The translations under genes and the position numbers were made by a program. From positions 48,914,745 to 48,978,744 of the forward strand of contig CM075102.1 of NCBI GenBank assembly GCA_037576195.1: a DNA stretch of 64,000 bases, given 5' to 3'. The notes below the pieces were generated by a model. That model was not told the origin of the DNA. It saw only the letters and a list, made by a program, of their open reading frames with translations, and did not search any database. This document shows positions 1 through 11,786 of this stretch, piece by piece (within the stretch, counting starts at the first letter, position 1; the number at the start of each line of letters is the position of its first letter). Source of the DNA: Phytoseiulus persimilis (lineage: Eukaryota; Arthropoda; Arachnida; Mesostigmata; Phytoseiidae).

Positions 1-861
1 TCGGGATACATTGTTCTCGGGTTGGAGTTCCTCCAACGTCACTGACGCTCTAACGGTTCCCGTCTGCCGTGATCCGCGCTTCGTGAAACCACTGAACCGA
101 AGCCCGAAACCCGTTAGGGTGTTGTGCTTTCTGGCGGCTCGCATGAGCTCTCACTTCGGAGGCAGAGCTCACAGAGATGTGACACCTCGACGATTGGGGC
201 GAGGAGCAGCGCTACCGAATCTCGCGAGTCTTATCGGCCGGGACCGACTCCGTTCGTTACCAAGCTCGTCGAAGTGCAGCGAATGCCGTGCACATTCCTC
301 CGGGATAGCCATTCACTTAGCTAGAATTGTAGGTAGCCAAAACGGCCAATCACGGAGAAGAACACTCACAGACATGAATTTAACCTGTCTGCTCGGAGCG
401 TTCGATTACGTAACCGCTTCAAAGGAAACGTCTGCAGCCCCTTTCTCCTCGAGACCCCGGGTAGACCCGTGAAAGACCACGATGACGACGAAGTCGAGGC
501 CTTCGGCGATGAGAACAACGGATGATGACGGAGTCGAGGGCGATCATTTGAGAATAGGTCGGTCGCTTGAGAGGCAGCGTTCCTAGAAACTATGCTGGCT
601 ACTAGAGCAGCGATCATTGATTAGATTGTTCGGTGTCCGAGAACCACTATTACGCGGCGTGAAAGCGAGAGGCCCCGATGGGGTGCACCAGCCGATAGAC
701 GGTTTGGCCGGTTGGCCGCGCAGTCGCTGGGTCAGGTAGGCAGCCAGGCACCTGCATATTGGCCCTTCATTCGTCCGATCGGCTTGAGAGCAATGGAATA
801 GACGGCACCAGCTAAAATGATTCGAGCAGCGAGCAAGGCTGTTATTGATGACCCTGACGGT

Positions 862-890
862 CGGTCGGCCGGCCGGCCGCCCGCCCAGCC
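862..890. repeat. GGCC/GGTC-rich short tandem tract
   Basis: A short run of repeated GGTC, GGCC and GCCC units. It is simple-sequence DNA with no visible coding role. Confidence 0.5.
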
Positions 891-3834
891 TAACTGACTG
901 TTTGCCTGTTTGACAGCGAGAGAGCGGCTGACTGGACATCGCGTAATGGAGGCAACATTCTTGTCTTGATTGCCACTTGCTCGTCGAAAAGACGAGCGGC
1001 GCAACCAGGAGGCAACCAAACACATCGAATTCTGTCCGCGCGAAGAGGCCGGCGCGGGTTTGTTGCCGCCGCCACCACTGCTTCTTCTGACACAACACCA
1101 GCAGCGGCAGCTTGCCTAGGTAAACGACATAAATTTTCTCTCCTTTCTCGTCTTCGATCCTCGCCCGAAGTGCATGTTGCTGTCAAACGCCGCGGAGCCC
1201 CGATAACTCGTTTGGACGGTCCCAAGCGCACCTTGCCGTCAGGGCGCACAGGGAGGGGGGTTGGGGGAGCGTCAGGCCAGTACCCTGCAATACCGGACGA
1301 AAGCCTTCCCGAGAAAACGCTACCTCACTGGATGAGAGTTTAATTCCGGTCGAGAATGTCAGATTTATCGTAGACAAAAGGCATCGGCCCGATCAGGGAG
1401 CTAAAGTCTTCGAGTCTGAGGCCTCTCCAGAGTCAAGCCCAAAGCTACTTCAAGACACACCTGCTGGTGCTTCTGTAGTCGTCGCCGTAACAGAGCGAGA
1501 GGGGGACGGTGTCGCGGGATGCGCAACGCATTCGAGGCACCGCCATGAAGAGTTGGCGAAAACCTCCCAGAGCTCGAACTTGTCGCGGCCCGCTTGCTCG
1601 TCTTCACTTGTTTGTCTGGCGCGGCGGCTGCCCTTCAAAGTCGTTTCGGAAGATTCCTATCCGTCCGTCGGCGATGATGAACGCCAAGGACGCCAGTTGA
1701 GCTTTTCTGACTGATCTCCATGTCCCGTTTTCCGGCTCGGCGAACCCCTCCCCTCAGCTGTGCTCGTTTTGCGCGCTGTGGAGCTTATTGGGCAACCGCA
1801 GGTTCAGGAACTACTGTTCCCAATCGGAGCGCGGGTTTCGGATACGTGGACCGTGGGTTTGGAAGTCGAGCGCCGATTTGATATTTGGTGGGGAACGCGA
1901 GGGCAACTATGTACCAAAAATGAACTGCGACTTTCACGGGATGTGTGTCGCTGTCCAGAGGCACTCGTAGAGACTTCTTCGTTGCTAATCTGAATGGCGG
2001 TAAGCAACGAGTCGTTTAAATTCGCCCTCGTCATCTCGCCGTCGTCTCTGCCTCCATGTCTATCCGCTGTCTTCAACAGGGGGCCACAAAAGATGAGATC
2101 CAGGCGGTGAGCGTTCGAGCAAGGGAACAAGAGAACAGGTAGACCGAGAAAACCGTACGTACGGACGATCAGAAGACGGACAGACCGAGCGACGGACAAG
2201 CAACTGGGAGTGGCCTCGAAGAAACACCCGGAGCAGAAAAGAGTAGAAGCCCAAGAAAAAGCAGCAGCAGTCGGAGAAGAACGAAGTTTCGCTCCTCTGT
2301 CAGAAGACGAAGGGAAGCTCTCGAGAGATGCCCTACCCGTTTATCGCCGCTATTTATTCGATGGCTTGCTTACCATTTTTCTTGTTCTCGTGATGATTGG
2401 CTTGGTCTTGTACCATTTCGCCGTCACCATGCATCGATTCCGAGCCCAGTCCAGGCCCAACGATACACTTTTCGTTCGTGGAACGCTCTTCACCTCTTTG
2501 GTCTGCGCCGTTCGTTCTCGTCGGCGACCGGGACTCGTTCGGATATCGCTCAGCTGAGCCCTCGCGCCGAGAATCCGGTAGATGCGAACGATGTCCTGGA
2601 TCGTTTGGATGCCATCATGGTCATGGTGCAGCTCGAACTCTCGGACAATCTACAGCTCCATCCCGGTCCCTGGAGCTGGCCTGGAGAAGCTCTGGCATCT
2701 ATCACGATCGTGCCGTTATTAATCTGACACAACGTCAACATCGAACTTCAACAGACGACAACGGCAGGAGAGCAGAAGACAAGTCTGAGACGGCAAGCGA
2801 TCCTTGTCGAGATAGATGAAAGCGGACGACGAGATGACCAACAAACAGGTTTTTCTTTTCATTGGATGTACGGACACCGGCTCCAGCACCAGCAGCCGAA
2901 ATAGCACCAACATCATCTCCACCACCAACACCGCTACCAGGAGAGACGAAAGAAAAGAAGAAGACGACGACGAAGAAAAAATAATGTTCTTCCACTTCTC
3001 GTACGGCAGCACTGATGCTGTTGTTGTGGTGGTACCACTGTTTGTGCCACTGCGCTCCGTACACTGCCTCCCGCTGTTGTTGATCCGCCGGTCGCTGCTG
3101 TTGTTTATGTAATTTTCGCGGTTGTTGTCCTTACGAGTGTCATCCTGATTCCTCCGCGACGCCGGGTGGACTGGGTAAAGACAGATGCAGCGCCCCTCCC
3201 GAGCAGGTGGGGTCTTTCGTCCTCAATCCCCCCATGGAATCGGATATCTAAGGAGATCTTGGATGAGAAACCGAAAAATCGTCGGAGACGAAACTAATAA
3301 GGTTGGCGTATAGGCTAAGCTGCCGTTGTCGCCAATAGCAAAGTCGACGAGCGGGTCGAGTCGTCGTCTACGTCTCTTGCAGCCGCCACCGCTGCTGCTG
3401 CCGTCGCGTTATTTGATGTCGGTGCCCCAAACATCGCGCGGACGGAGGCCTCAAAGCAACATAGAAGAAGATGAGGAGGCGAAGTTGAAGAAGACTCGGG
3501 GACGATGGCGCTCCTACTGCTATTTCTGCTGCTTCTTCTTTTTCGGCCGCTGCTGCTCAAAACGCTCCCGCAACCAACAAGTCAGTCATCTAGCCTACCA
3601 ACCGCTTGTCGCATCGCTTGCCGCCGTCAGAGACTGCGTAGTCTTTTCTTCGTCTTCCTCTCACTCTTCGCTACTAGCCCAAGTATGCCGGAGCACAGAG
3701 CGCAGCGGCGGTGTCGACCAAGAGGACGACAGAAGCAGACATAAACAACGAACCGTTGATCAGCCGCAAAAAGACACTTCGGCGCTGTTCGAGAGGCCGG
3801 GGTTTCACAGCGCTCGTTACTTTTCATCATCGCC

Positions 3835-3854
3835 CTCTCTCTCTCTCTCTCTCT
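3835..3854. repeat. (CT)10 microsatellite
   Basis: Ten uninterrupted CT units. Two shorter CT tracts lie at 4096-4110 and 46911-46930 (the latter interrupted by TTT). Confidence 0.9.
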
Positions 3855-4095
3855 GCACATGTTTCCATAGTCTGTTTTGAGAACCCGAGTCGAACTTGAG
3901 AACTACGGAGTCGTTCCACTGCGGAAACTATTCGAGTTTAGCCGAGAGCAGCAGTTTTCTCTCTGCTAGCGTTGGGAAGCGCGTCGAAGAATACATCGCA
4001 GTATCGCTTGGAAAAATCCGTAGAAAAACGTAATGAGTCGAAGTGTTGATCGAGGGAAGACTCCGGTCAACTCTCCGTTCTCGTTAATCATCGGA

Positions 4096-4110
4096 CTCTC
4101 TCTCTCTCTC
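4096..4110. repeat. CT microsatellite
   Basis: A 15-base perfect CT tract, in the same CT-rich neighbourhood as the tract at 3835. Confidence 0.85.
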
Positions 4111-5043
4111 GCTTCCTCCCTCGGTCAGCCGAGTGGCTGCTCGGTCGAGCAGGCGGGCGGTCCATTCAAATCCGCTCCGTTTTGCCTATTAACGGCATCA
4201 AACACGACGGCTACTGGCGATGCTGCTTCTAGGCGGCAGGCAAATAAATGAATCGATGAATGAAAGGAGCATGCGCACGAGCGTTTCGAACGGAGTTCAA
4301 AACGAATGGGACGGCGTGAAGTTGGTGGCTCGACGTATCGCGAAGCCATCGAACCACATCATCGCCGAACAGTGCAATCCGCTATCCACCTGAGCGAGCG
4401 GATCGAAAGCGATGTTTCCGAGAAACTCTTCATACGTTCCGCTGAACTGGAATCCAAGTTTTAGTGGCTTCTGCGGAGCGTTTGTTCCTACGGTTCGTCA
4501 TCGAGCGTGGTGAGCACCAAACGCGACTTCGGCCTGCTGAATCATCATCCTCTGTGACCGACTTCTGACACCAAACACCGAAAAAGCGAGCGGACAGTTT
4601 ACTATCACTGACCGCATGACGCAATGTCGCTGTGGGGAGCGGAGAGTTTTTTCCACTCTTTAAAGCCAGGCAAAAGACGTTAGCGTTCATTCCGCTTCCA
4701 CGAGGCGAGAGGTCGGGTTTCACCTGCGGGCTCCATTGTCAAACGGTTATTCAATCCTTCCGCGTGGAGGGCAAGCAGGCCCTCTCATCACTGAGGCTTA
4801 TCTCCTCGGGTCGTCCATAGTTCACAGTCCGCGCTGGTGGAACTGATCTTTGAAATGTTTTCACGGTTGTCAAAGGTTGGCAGGATTGGAGGAGTTCAAC
4901 GTTCTCAATTTTTTCTCTTCTTCATGCGAGAGTGTCTGCAGAGGACTGTGGGGTATCCTCAACGGCACCGCTGCGCCGCAACTCCGACGCGGTGAACAGT
5001 GACTACACCGCCAGACTCTTAAGAAGCTCATTCTTGCTTGCAG

Positions 5044-5292
5044 AACCTGAACGATGATGATGGAACAGTCTTCTGTGCCGTTCCAGTCGAACTTCTACCC
5101 GAGTCCTACATGGTCTCCGCCGTCTAGTGAGTCCGCCTTCGGAATGATGCCGAACTACATCAAGAGCGAACCGCTCTCGCCGCAACAGTCGCTCATGACG
5201 AACTTGAATCCGCGAACGCAGAACACATCGTGCTCTCTCACACCTCCGCCGACCAACTACTCGCAGTACGCTCCTCTCACTCCTCCGTACAG
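5044..5292 (+). CDS. Ets98B-like: ETS gene exon 1 (coding from 5054)
   Basis: A pyrimidine-rich acceptor ending in TTGCAG precedes the exon, so ten bases of 5' UTR come before the ATG and another 5' exon must exist upstream. It encodes about 79 residues of disordered Ser/Pro/Asn-rich sequence. Residues 36-43 read IKSEPLSP, which fits the phosphorylation-dependent sumoylation consensus (hydrophobic-K-x-E-x-x-S-P). The donor at 5293 is GTTTGT and the exon ends in phase 2. Confidence 0.85.
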
Positions 5293-8200
5293 GTTTGTGA
5301 CTTTATACTTTACGGCGGCGACAAGAACCTCTGCGAAATTGTTGTCTGAAGGGCTTCGAGCACAGCTGCGGGTGTGATCAGCCCGAGTATGCGACACTGT
5401 GGACTCAAATTATTCCCCTCCATTGCAGATACGAGCAGAATAACAACTTCTCACAGAACAACAACAGCACCAGCAACAACAACAACTATTGGCAGACCAG
5501 TACACCTCCCCCGTACGAGGATTTCTTCTCTGAGCCCCAATACGCCGAAAGGAAGTACACCGAGGTCTCGATGCCGACAGAACGGGATGTTTAGAGGAGT
5601 TGAACGATGAGGGAGCCCTGGAACAGTTGCGCGCGATCTGTATTCAACAAGCGGCCATGGATGTCAAACTGGCGTGCCACATGCTCAACATTTCACCAAG
5701 TAAGTTGACTTGAGCCGGGGTTTCCCGATACTCCGTTCTTGGAATGAGCGAGCCCGATGTCAGAAGAAGCGCGAGATCGCCCTCCGGATTTCGCGGAACT
5801 GCTTGTCGGGAAGAAACATTATTCGCATGTACGGTGCATTCAGCATTCAAAATTGCGGGCAGCGGACTTCCACTCTTTACGTGCCACCCATTCGGAAGCT
5901 TCCAGGCCAAGAAAAACGGTTGTTCGCATGCTTCGACGCTTGGCTGTGACCACGCACTATCGTTCCCGTCTAATGTCGGTCACTCGGACGTAATCAAAGC
6001 CAAACTCCTACGACAGTAACTTTCACTCCTTCCGAGTGATTCACGGCACGCTGGGCGGCCGTTCGATATGCGGCTGGTCGCTTAGCCCTACGTTTACGCT
6101 CCAATCGTGCATTTGACGCCTCACAGTGGTCAAAAGCTGGGAAACGGGCCCACGTGGCGAGCCGTGGGCTTCTGGCAGACACGACACCGTCTCGTGAGTG
6201 TTCCGGCGTCCCACTCGGTCATTTCTGGTTTTTTGGTCGCTTCCAAGTTTTGATTGAGTTTGAATTTTCCGACTGGGGATGAGCGGGTGCTCTGGTTTCT
6301 AGTGTCGCCATCTAGCTGAGCAGTGACTCAGGTACGAGGTGTACCTGCATGGAGCACTTTTCAATGTCGCCACGACCCCGGCGGTGGTGCCGTTGGTGGC
6401 GGCGTCGGCGGAATCGCTCGGTTCGGCTTTTATTTCTGTTGAAGAGAAATTCTCCACTTGGAAATGAGTCTGAGTTATGAGAAACAATGAGGGGCTCCTC
6501 GGAGTTTTCGTCTTGTTTTTAGTGAGCGCGCGGCTTTACGATCTGAACGCTCGCTTTTCGGCGGTCCTGCCAATCTGGGAGTCCATACGAGTCGGCTCAA
6601 GCTGAAGCGCTCCGCCGTCACCGACGCAGCATATTTATGAGTTGAGAGATTATTCGCTCCCTCAAAACGAAAATTTAGAGAAGAAATACCACCGACAAAT
6701 GGTAAGCACAACAGGTCCGCTCTTCTGCTCTTTGTTCTTCGACTTCTGCGTCGATTCGTGCCGCCAAGCCGAGAACTCTGACGCAAACAGAGACGAACAC
6801 GCGGGTTAGCGCTCGAACCTCGAAGATCCCGAGCTCAAAATCACCGAGCCCGGGGCGAGAGGCGTTCTTGTGACCAGGTTGACTGTCCCTTCCGTTTGTC
6901 GAGGCAGTTCAGCTTGATGGTTTCAACTGGAGAGCATGAGAGCTGCCGAGGCTCCAGACGAGGTGGAAAGGGGCGATGTTTGAAGAGCTGCATGGAATCG
7001 TTAATGTCAGTAGCGTAACGAGAGAACAAATTAAGTTATTGTTCGTGAGGTTGGGAGCATCAGACGCCGCCGCCACAAAAAACGCCATCACCAAATGCTC
7101 ACTGATTCCACTGTCAGGCTTGACCGTGTGTGTTCCTCAGGCAATTTAGCTTCAGGTCACGACCAGCTACTGATCTTGCTTTGCGTCTGTCTGTCTCACG
7201 CTGATCCTGAGTTTGTTGGCAAATTAAGTTATTGTGGGACTGAGCCGTTCTGTTGCCATTAGGCGTAATCATGGAAGGTTATCGGATTCGCTGTGGCCAA
7301 CCTGGACCACCCCACGAGCCGGGCCGTGCTCGCGGGACGACCGGACTCGTTCGGCTTTGACTTCATAGTCATCATCATCATCATGAGTATTATTATCGCG
7401 CCGACACTGAACGATTCCGAACCGGATCGTCATAACATCCGAAGCTCCCTCCTGCATTCGTCCGTACCCACTCTTTCGTCAGAGCTGGCGACATTTTTCT
7501 GTCGACGTCCACGTATTCAAAAACGAGGAAACGCTCGTTGACGCGGTGTCCGTACTCTCACACAACGCGCTGTTTCGACCAACGGCTACCCCCACAACGG
7601 CTGAGACACCTGCGTTGTAGAAACCACCTCGAGCCACGCCAGGCGCACTGGTCACTTCCGTTGAGCCGGGGTTTCGGCACCTGCAGGAAGAGGTGTTTTT
7701 AGGTTTATGAATTGGCAAGCTGACCTCAAACCGGCGCAGCATCCGCTCGTCGAAGTCGCACGTCAAGTTTAACACGTCAAGAATCGACCGTCGCGGAAGA
7801 GGAGAAAAAACGAAACCGACAAGATTCTGACAGCCGGAACCTCGAGATGTCGTCCAGTTGGGATGCTGAACCGGTGGCGGACAGTAACGCTGGCATCCCA
7901 CACCGGGTCTTCTTTGTGTTCTGCTCGGCACTCTCCACGGAGGACTCCGAGGTTCCAGCTCCGCCCCGCTGTCCTGATATACGCTTCGAAATCGGAATCG
8001 TAGCGAGCCTGTAATATGAGCAAGGGTCTAATTTCGAGCATTCATGGGAACAAGTTCGCCGACTCTTAGAAGCGGCGGAACCGTCGGTCCAGGTGCGGGC
8101 CGAAAGCTTGTCGCTTTTTTCGTTTGGCCACTGTATCCTGCTAAACGGTCATTTACGGCATTTACATTTCGCATGGGCGGGCGGGCGGACCGGCGAGCGA

Positions 8201-10209
8201 GGAAGCGTTCGACCGAGCGAGTCCTCGGTGAAGTTGGAGTCTGGACCTCGGCGCATAGGAAGTGGCTGTCCACGCATTTTCCGTGATGACCGTTTTGCGT
8301 TTGAGGCGCAGGTTCGACCGAGGATATCCTGAGGCGCTGTCCAACCCACTGCGAGCTGGGACTGAGAAATTAGCATACATATGACCTGCGGGAGAACTCC
8401 ACTCGCCGAAGTGAGCAGCCGAAGAACCAAACCAGAGATAGACCAGAAACAATCCAGGAAAATTCAGGCGGAATGGTCACAGCCGGGGCCCGCGATGAAT
8501 GAAGTCGTCCGGTTGCCGTTGGTATTAATGCCTATCACAAATGAGTCATGAATTTCGTGACCCTCGAAAGGAAGCGCGCCGTCAGACCGCAAACGGTTCA
8601 CAGCTCCGCCGCCGACTGCGCTCGACGGAAGTGAAACGGTTCTCTCTCGTGAGCGATTCAAACGGAAGCCGGAGATGTGAACCAGTGCAGTCCTTTCCGC
8701 TGTTTTTCCACGCTCAGTCTCGGGCTCCGGCAGAGGAAAACTCGGAGCGTCGCTGTTTCCTTATTTCGTTGGGGTTGAATGTTGTACCGGGTAATTGCCT
8801 TAGGGGCCTCCTCCGTTGGCAGATGATCCAAATAGCGGAGGATTCGCCATCTTCGAATTCCTTCTACTTCGGGGGCATCTGAGCAGCTATGACGGCTCCT
8901 TTGGGGCTCAGGCTGTCTTCTGCTTTCGCCGTCGACGCTTTGAGAGCTCGAAAGAGAAAACATTCGTATGTAGATATCTTTCCCCCGTGCGAGGTCGCGA
9001 GGGCTCGAGGCTCATTGGCTGTCTTCCCTTTGAGCTGCCGCCGAATTTTATGCGTGATACGAAGTGACGATTCGCAAGCGAAAGAGGTTTTTAATCGAGA
9101 AAGTTAGCATTGTATACTTATCGACTGAATCTTTCCAGATCCGTACTCGTGGGACATGCATGATGTTCAGCGGTGGATCCTGTGGCTCATCAAGGAGAAG
9201 AAGCTCGAGTGCTCCGGCGAGCACATGCATCTATTCTACAAGGTGAGATACAAGCCGGAGTAATAGCTTCCGTGGAATTCCCGAATGAGCTCGAAGAATT
9301 TCAACAACGTCTGCTCTCCTCTCGCCCAGGTAACTGGAGCTCAGTTCGTGAGTTGGTGCGAGAAGATGGTGAATAACCAACAGCTGTCCTCCTCTCAACG
9401 AACCATGGTCGAGGCCATATCCGCCCACTTGGAGATATGGAAATCCGCTGCTCAAGCCATGCAGCACACACGGCCCGACATGGAAACCGCGGAACCCTTC
9501 AGCCAGCCTTCCCCACCCCGCTACGAAGACTCGTACAGTGATGGTGAGTTCCAGAGCCCGATCCCCATGAGCGAACGGATCTCATGAGTGATATCGAGAA
9601 AATGAGCGGAATCTGAGAGAGACTTGACACAGCGTTCATCTTCCATAGATGACGATTCCTCCTCGGCCTCCCAAGGATGTTCGACGCAACACATCCATCT
9701 CTGGCAGTTCTTGAAAGAGTTGCTCTCCGACGCCCAGCAGCACGGAGCTTGCATACGCTGGCTAGACCGCGGTCGAGGTTTGTGAATCCATTGGACGCTT
9801 AGTTTCGAATTTCGCGGGCATCCTCGATGAGAGATCAGAATTCGAGCTCCTCGAGCCGGACAAAAGACTCCTGCGCCCACCGAGCATTCCTCTGAAGTTT
9901 CTCGTCGCAATTTGCAGGCATCTTCAAAATCGAGGATTCTGTAAGAGTCGCTAAACTGTGGGGACGCCGCAAGAATCGTCCTGCTATGAACTACGACAAG
10001 TTGTCGCGGTCTATCCGGCAGTACTACCGCAAGGGTGAGTTGGAGGCGCGAACATTCCTCTCATCTCACAAGTGAAGGATTGCCGGTCGTGACGAGAGAA
10101 TCACTTGCGGAATATCCTAACGGGAGTCGATTTCTTTGCAGGAATCATGAAGAAGACCGAACGATCCCAGCGGCTCGTGTACCAATTCTGTCCGGCCTAC
10201 GCAAACTAG
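5054..10209 (+). CDS. Ets98B-like: ETS transcription factor, SPDEF / Ets98B (Ets4) class
   Basis: A sequence-specific DNA-binding regulator expected in the nucleus. Seven coding exons give a protein of about 380 residues: a disordered Ser/Pro/Asn/Gln-rich N-terminus (about residues 1-140), a Pointed/SAM domain (exons 2-4) and a C-terminal ETS domain (exons 5-7). The ETS part shows [10 protein letters not shown], the RWL tryptophan, [18 protein letters not shown] and the recognition helix [18 protein letters not shown], and ends in RLVYQF close to the C-terminus. IFKIEDS together with SRSIRQYY is the SPDEF-class signature, as I recall it from human SPDEF and Drosophila Ets98B. EIWKSAAQ in the Pointed domain also matches SPDEF. 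All junctions are GT-AG with matching phases. The start is the first ATG after the exon-1 acceptor; ATG occurs three times in a row there. One frame discontinuity lies at a TTT run in exon 2 (5590-5592). A spider homologue of this class acts in cumulus migration, so an embryonic role is possible but is inference. Confidence 0.95.
5429..5699 (+). CDS. Ets98B-like: ETS gene exon 2 (Asn-rich linker and start of Pointed domain)
   Basis: The acceptor TTGCAG completes an Arg codon with exon 1. An Asn/Ser tract is followed by TPPPYEDFF, a PPxY motif of the kind bound by WW domains. The segment from about 5594 encodes [11 protein letters not shown] and [13 protein letters not shown], the first helices of the Pointed region. 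The two halves are in different frames: the first half meets a stop at 5592-5594, and one extra T in the TTT at 5590-5592 would make the exon continuous. No splice pair with suitable phase and length explains it. The donor at 5700 is GTAAGT, phase 1. Confidence 0.8.
5700..9138 (+). other. Intron 2 of the ETS gene, 3.4 kb
   Basis: Starts GTAAGT and ends TTTCCAG. It is by far the largest intron in the gene; the other five range from about 80 to 140 bases. I see no gene inside it. A 16-base direct repeat (CAAATTAAGTTATTGT) occurs at 7027-7042 and 7220-7235. Its size makes it the most likely place for intronic enhancers; that is inference. Confidence 0.8.
9139..9242 (+). CDS. Ets98B-like: ETS gene exon 3 (Pointed/SAM domain core)
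   Basis: Encodes [20 protein letters not shown] and then [14 protein letters not shown]. The pattern W-x3-DV-x2-W-x2-W is the hallmark of the Pointed domain of ETS factors, a five-helix SAM-type protein-interaction module. The exon enters with two bases that complete the phase-1 codon of exon 2 and ends in phase 0 at donor GTGAGA. Confidence 0.92.
9330..9543 (+). CDS. Ets98B-like: ETS gene exon 4 (end of Pointed domain, linker)
   Basis: Encodes [14 protein letters not shown], a last helix carrying [11 protein letters not shown] (SPDEF has a near-identical AHLDIWKSAA), then an acidic Ser/Pro linker (RYEDSYSDG). Acceptor CGCCCAG, donor GTGAGT, phase 1 at the end. Confidence 0.92.
9649..9777 (+). 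CDS. Ets98B-like: ETS gene exon 5 (N-terminal half of ETS domain)
   Basis: Encodes an acidic/serine stretch and then [19 protein letters not shown] and IRWLDRG, helix 1 and first strand of the winged helix-turn-helix. Both conserved tryptophans are present. Entry and exit are both phase 1. The donor is GTTTGT, weaker than the others. Confidence 0.95.
9918..10034 (+). CDS. Ets98B-like: ETS gene exon 6 (ETS recognition helix)
   Basis: Encodes [20 protein letters not shown] and [20 protein letters not shown], including the recognition helix with the two arginines that read the GGA core (RSIRQYY). The conserved LWG tryptophan is present. Phase 1 on both sides; acceptor TTTGCAG, donor GTGAGT. Confidence 0.97.
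10142..10209 (+). CDS. Ets98B-like: ETS gene exon 7 (C-terminus)
   Basis: Encodes [21 protein letters not shown] and the TAG stop at 10207-10209. RLVYQF is the final strand of the ETS domain; as in SPDEF, only a few residues follow it. The stop codon lies inside a hairpin (10203-10241). Confidence 0.94.
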
Positions 10210-10241
10210 CTTTTCGTCCAGTCAGGACGAGCTGCTAGTTT
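10203..10241 (+). other. Imperfect hairpin across the ETS gene stop codon
   Basis: The left arm AAACTAGCTTTTCGTCC (10203-10219) and the right arm GGACGAGCTGCTAGTTT (10225-10241) pair at 14 of 17 positions around the loop AGTCA. The left arm contains the stop codon. In the mRNA this would form a stem at the very start of the 3' UTR. Confidence 0.7.
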
Positions 10242-11313
10242 CCGCTAGCCCGGCTCTTTTTTTAACGGACCCTGTAAGGACATCACGGAGGAACCATGTA
10301 AATAGAGAAGAGCGCCCGCCTCAGTGGGGTTGCCGAGCTGGTCTCGGCGCGGTTCTTTTGCCGGATGTCTGGGTTCCCCAAATGCCACACAATGCACCCA
10401 CTGTTCCAGAGAACGGTGCTGTGACTGCCAAGCCATTCCGTTCGCTTTTTGGCACTGAGCTCGAGTCTCGCAACGTTGTTTCCGAATGAGTGGCACCACC
10501 GTTCTCTGACACAGCGGTACCCGGTCACTATGGGAAGTACCCATAGGGACAAAACCACCGCAAAATTGCTTTTGGATCTCAGAAGTCATCAAGATCTTTA
10601 ACTTATGATATCATTGAACCTCTCGTAATAACTGCAACCGGTATCTTGTGATCGACGTAAGCTGGCTGGCCAGCCGCCGATCCGGCGAAAAGTTTTCGCG
10701 CGTCAACAAGAGGAAGTTCGGGGGACATTCGAAGCACTCCTCGGCTATTCCCCATCTTACCCATCAAGGAAGAGGTTGTTTAGATCGATCGAGCAGACCA
10801 CGAGGTAGTCCATATCGGCTCAGAACTGAAGGAGCGTGCCCGCAGTCTGGAGTCCGACCCTCGAGCGGCTGCTCATGTTGACGAGAACTTGTTCTCACAA
10901 ATTGGCAGATGATATGGTAGATATATTTAAAGTGTATCCTGAATATATGTAGAGCTTTGGTAAGCCTCGATGACTGGGAGTACCCAGGGAGTCGTGAGCA
11001 AGTGTCTTCGGTTATTTAAATGAAAGTCTACTCGAGCGTGTAGTGAACTCGGTAGGGATCCGAGATCGTGAGAATAGTGCTGAGATCACTCCATATTTTG
11101 TGCGTTATTCACCGCTCGAATTTTCTGTGAAGTTTTCCTTGAGGCGTCATCGCTCCGAAGTCGCTTCACGGAGCCAATGACTCTATTGAATACCGTTGTA
11201 GGTAAACCCATATTGCTAGGGGAGGACACACGATTGAAGATTGAACGATCATTCGGTGGTAACGAGTTGTTATTTGTGAACGGACGTGAGCGATCTTGGG
11301 ACTGATCAATAAA
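10210..11313 (+). other. Probable 3' UTR and poly(A) signal of the ETS gene
   Basis: No coding potential is visible. The stretch at 10905-10955 is AT-rich (GATATATTTAAAG, ATATATG). A canonical AATAAA is at 11308-11313, about 1.1 kb after the stop, and is the first good poly(A) signal I see on this strand after the gene. Actual 3' end use is inference. Confidence 0.45.
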
Positions 11314-11786
11314 AATTAGCTTCCATTATGGTTGTGATGTTATGCTTCCCGTGACTGCTCAAAAAGATCACCTCGACCTAATCGTCATACTCCTCGAGGA
11401 CATCCAGAACCCTCCCCCCTACCCAGGGATGTCAATGCTGTTCATTTTCGGTGTGTCAGCGGGCATTTCAATCAAATCGGTTTGGGTATGGATTGCAGTC
11501 GAATACAGGACGAGCCAGCTATGAAGCCGAATCGCGGCTCCAGGCGCCGAGATTCGGCGAGAGACAAGCCCGCCCATCGCAAGTGCCCCAGATCCTATGA
11601 TCCGCCGCTCTTGAAGGGATCTCTTCGCGATGATCGAAAATTTCTGAACTCTCTTGAATTGGTGCTTCCATCCGTGGCCTCACGTTCCACATCGATGTCA
11701 TCAACGACCGGTCTCATGGAAGAGAGCCGCTGACGGGCAGCGGCTGAGCGACCTGTGTGTACCTACACTTCGATAGTAGGCTTTGC

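Larger units (their letters stand above)
1..5043. other. Upstream DNA with no recognisable gene
   Basis: I find no exon that I can assign. The open frames here are short, overlap on both strands and lack recognisable motifs. From about 2.7 to 3.6 kb the DNA is low-complexity, with many GAA/GAC/CTG/CCG-like triplets on one strand or the other, which makes serine-, arginine- or leucine-rich translations in several frames. The last few hundred bases before 5044 probably hold a non-coding 5' exon or promoter of the ETS gene, because the first coding exon begins at a splice acceptor; I cannot place that upstream exon. Confidence 0.6.
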
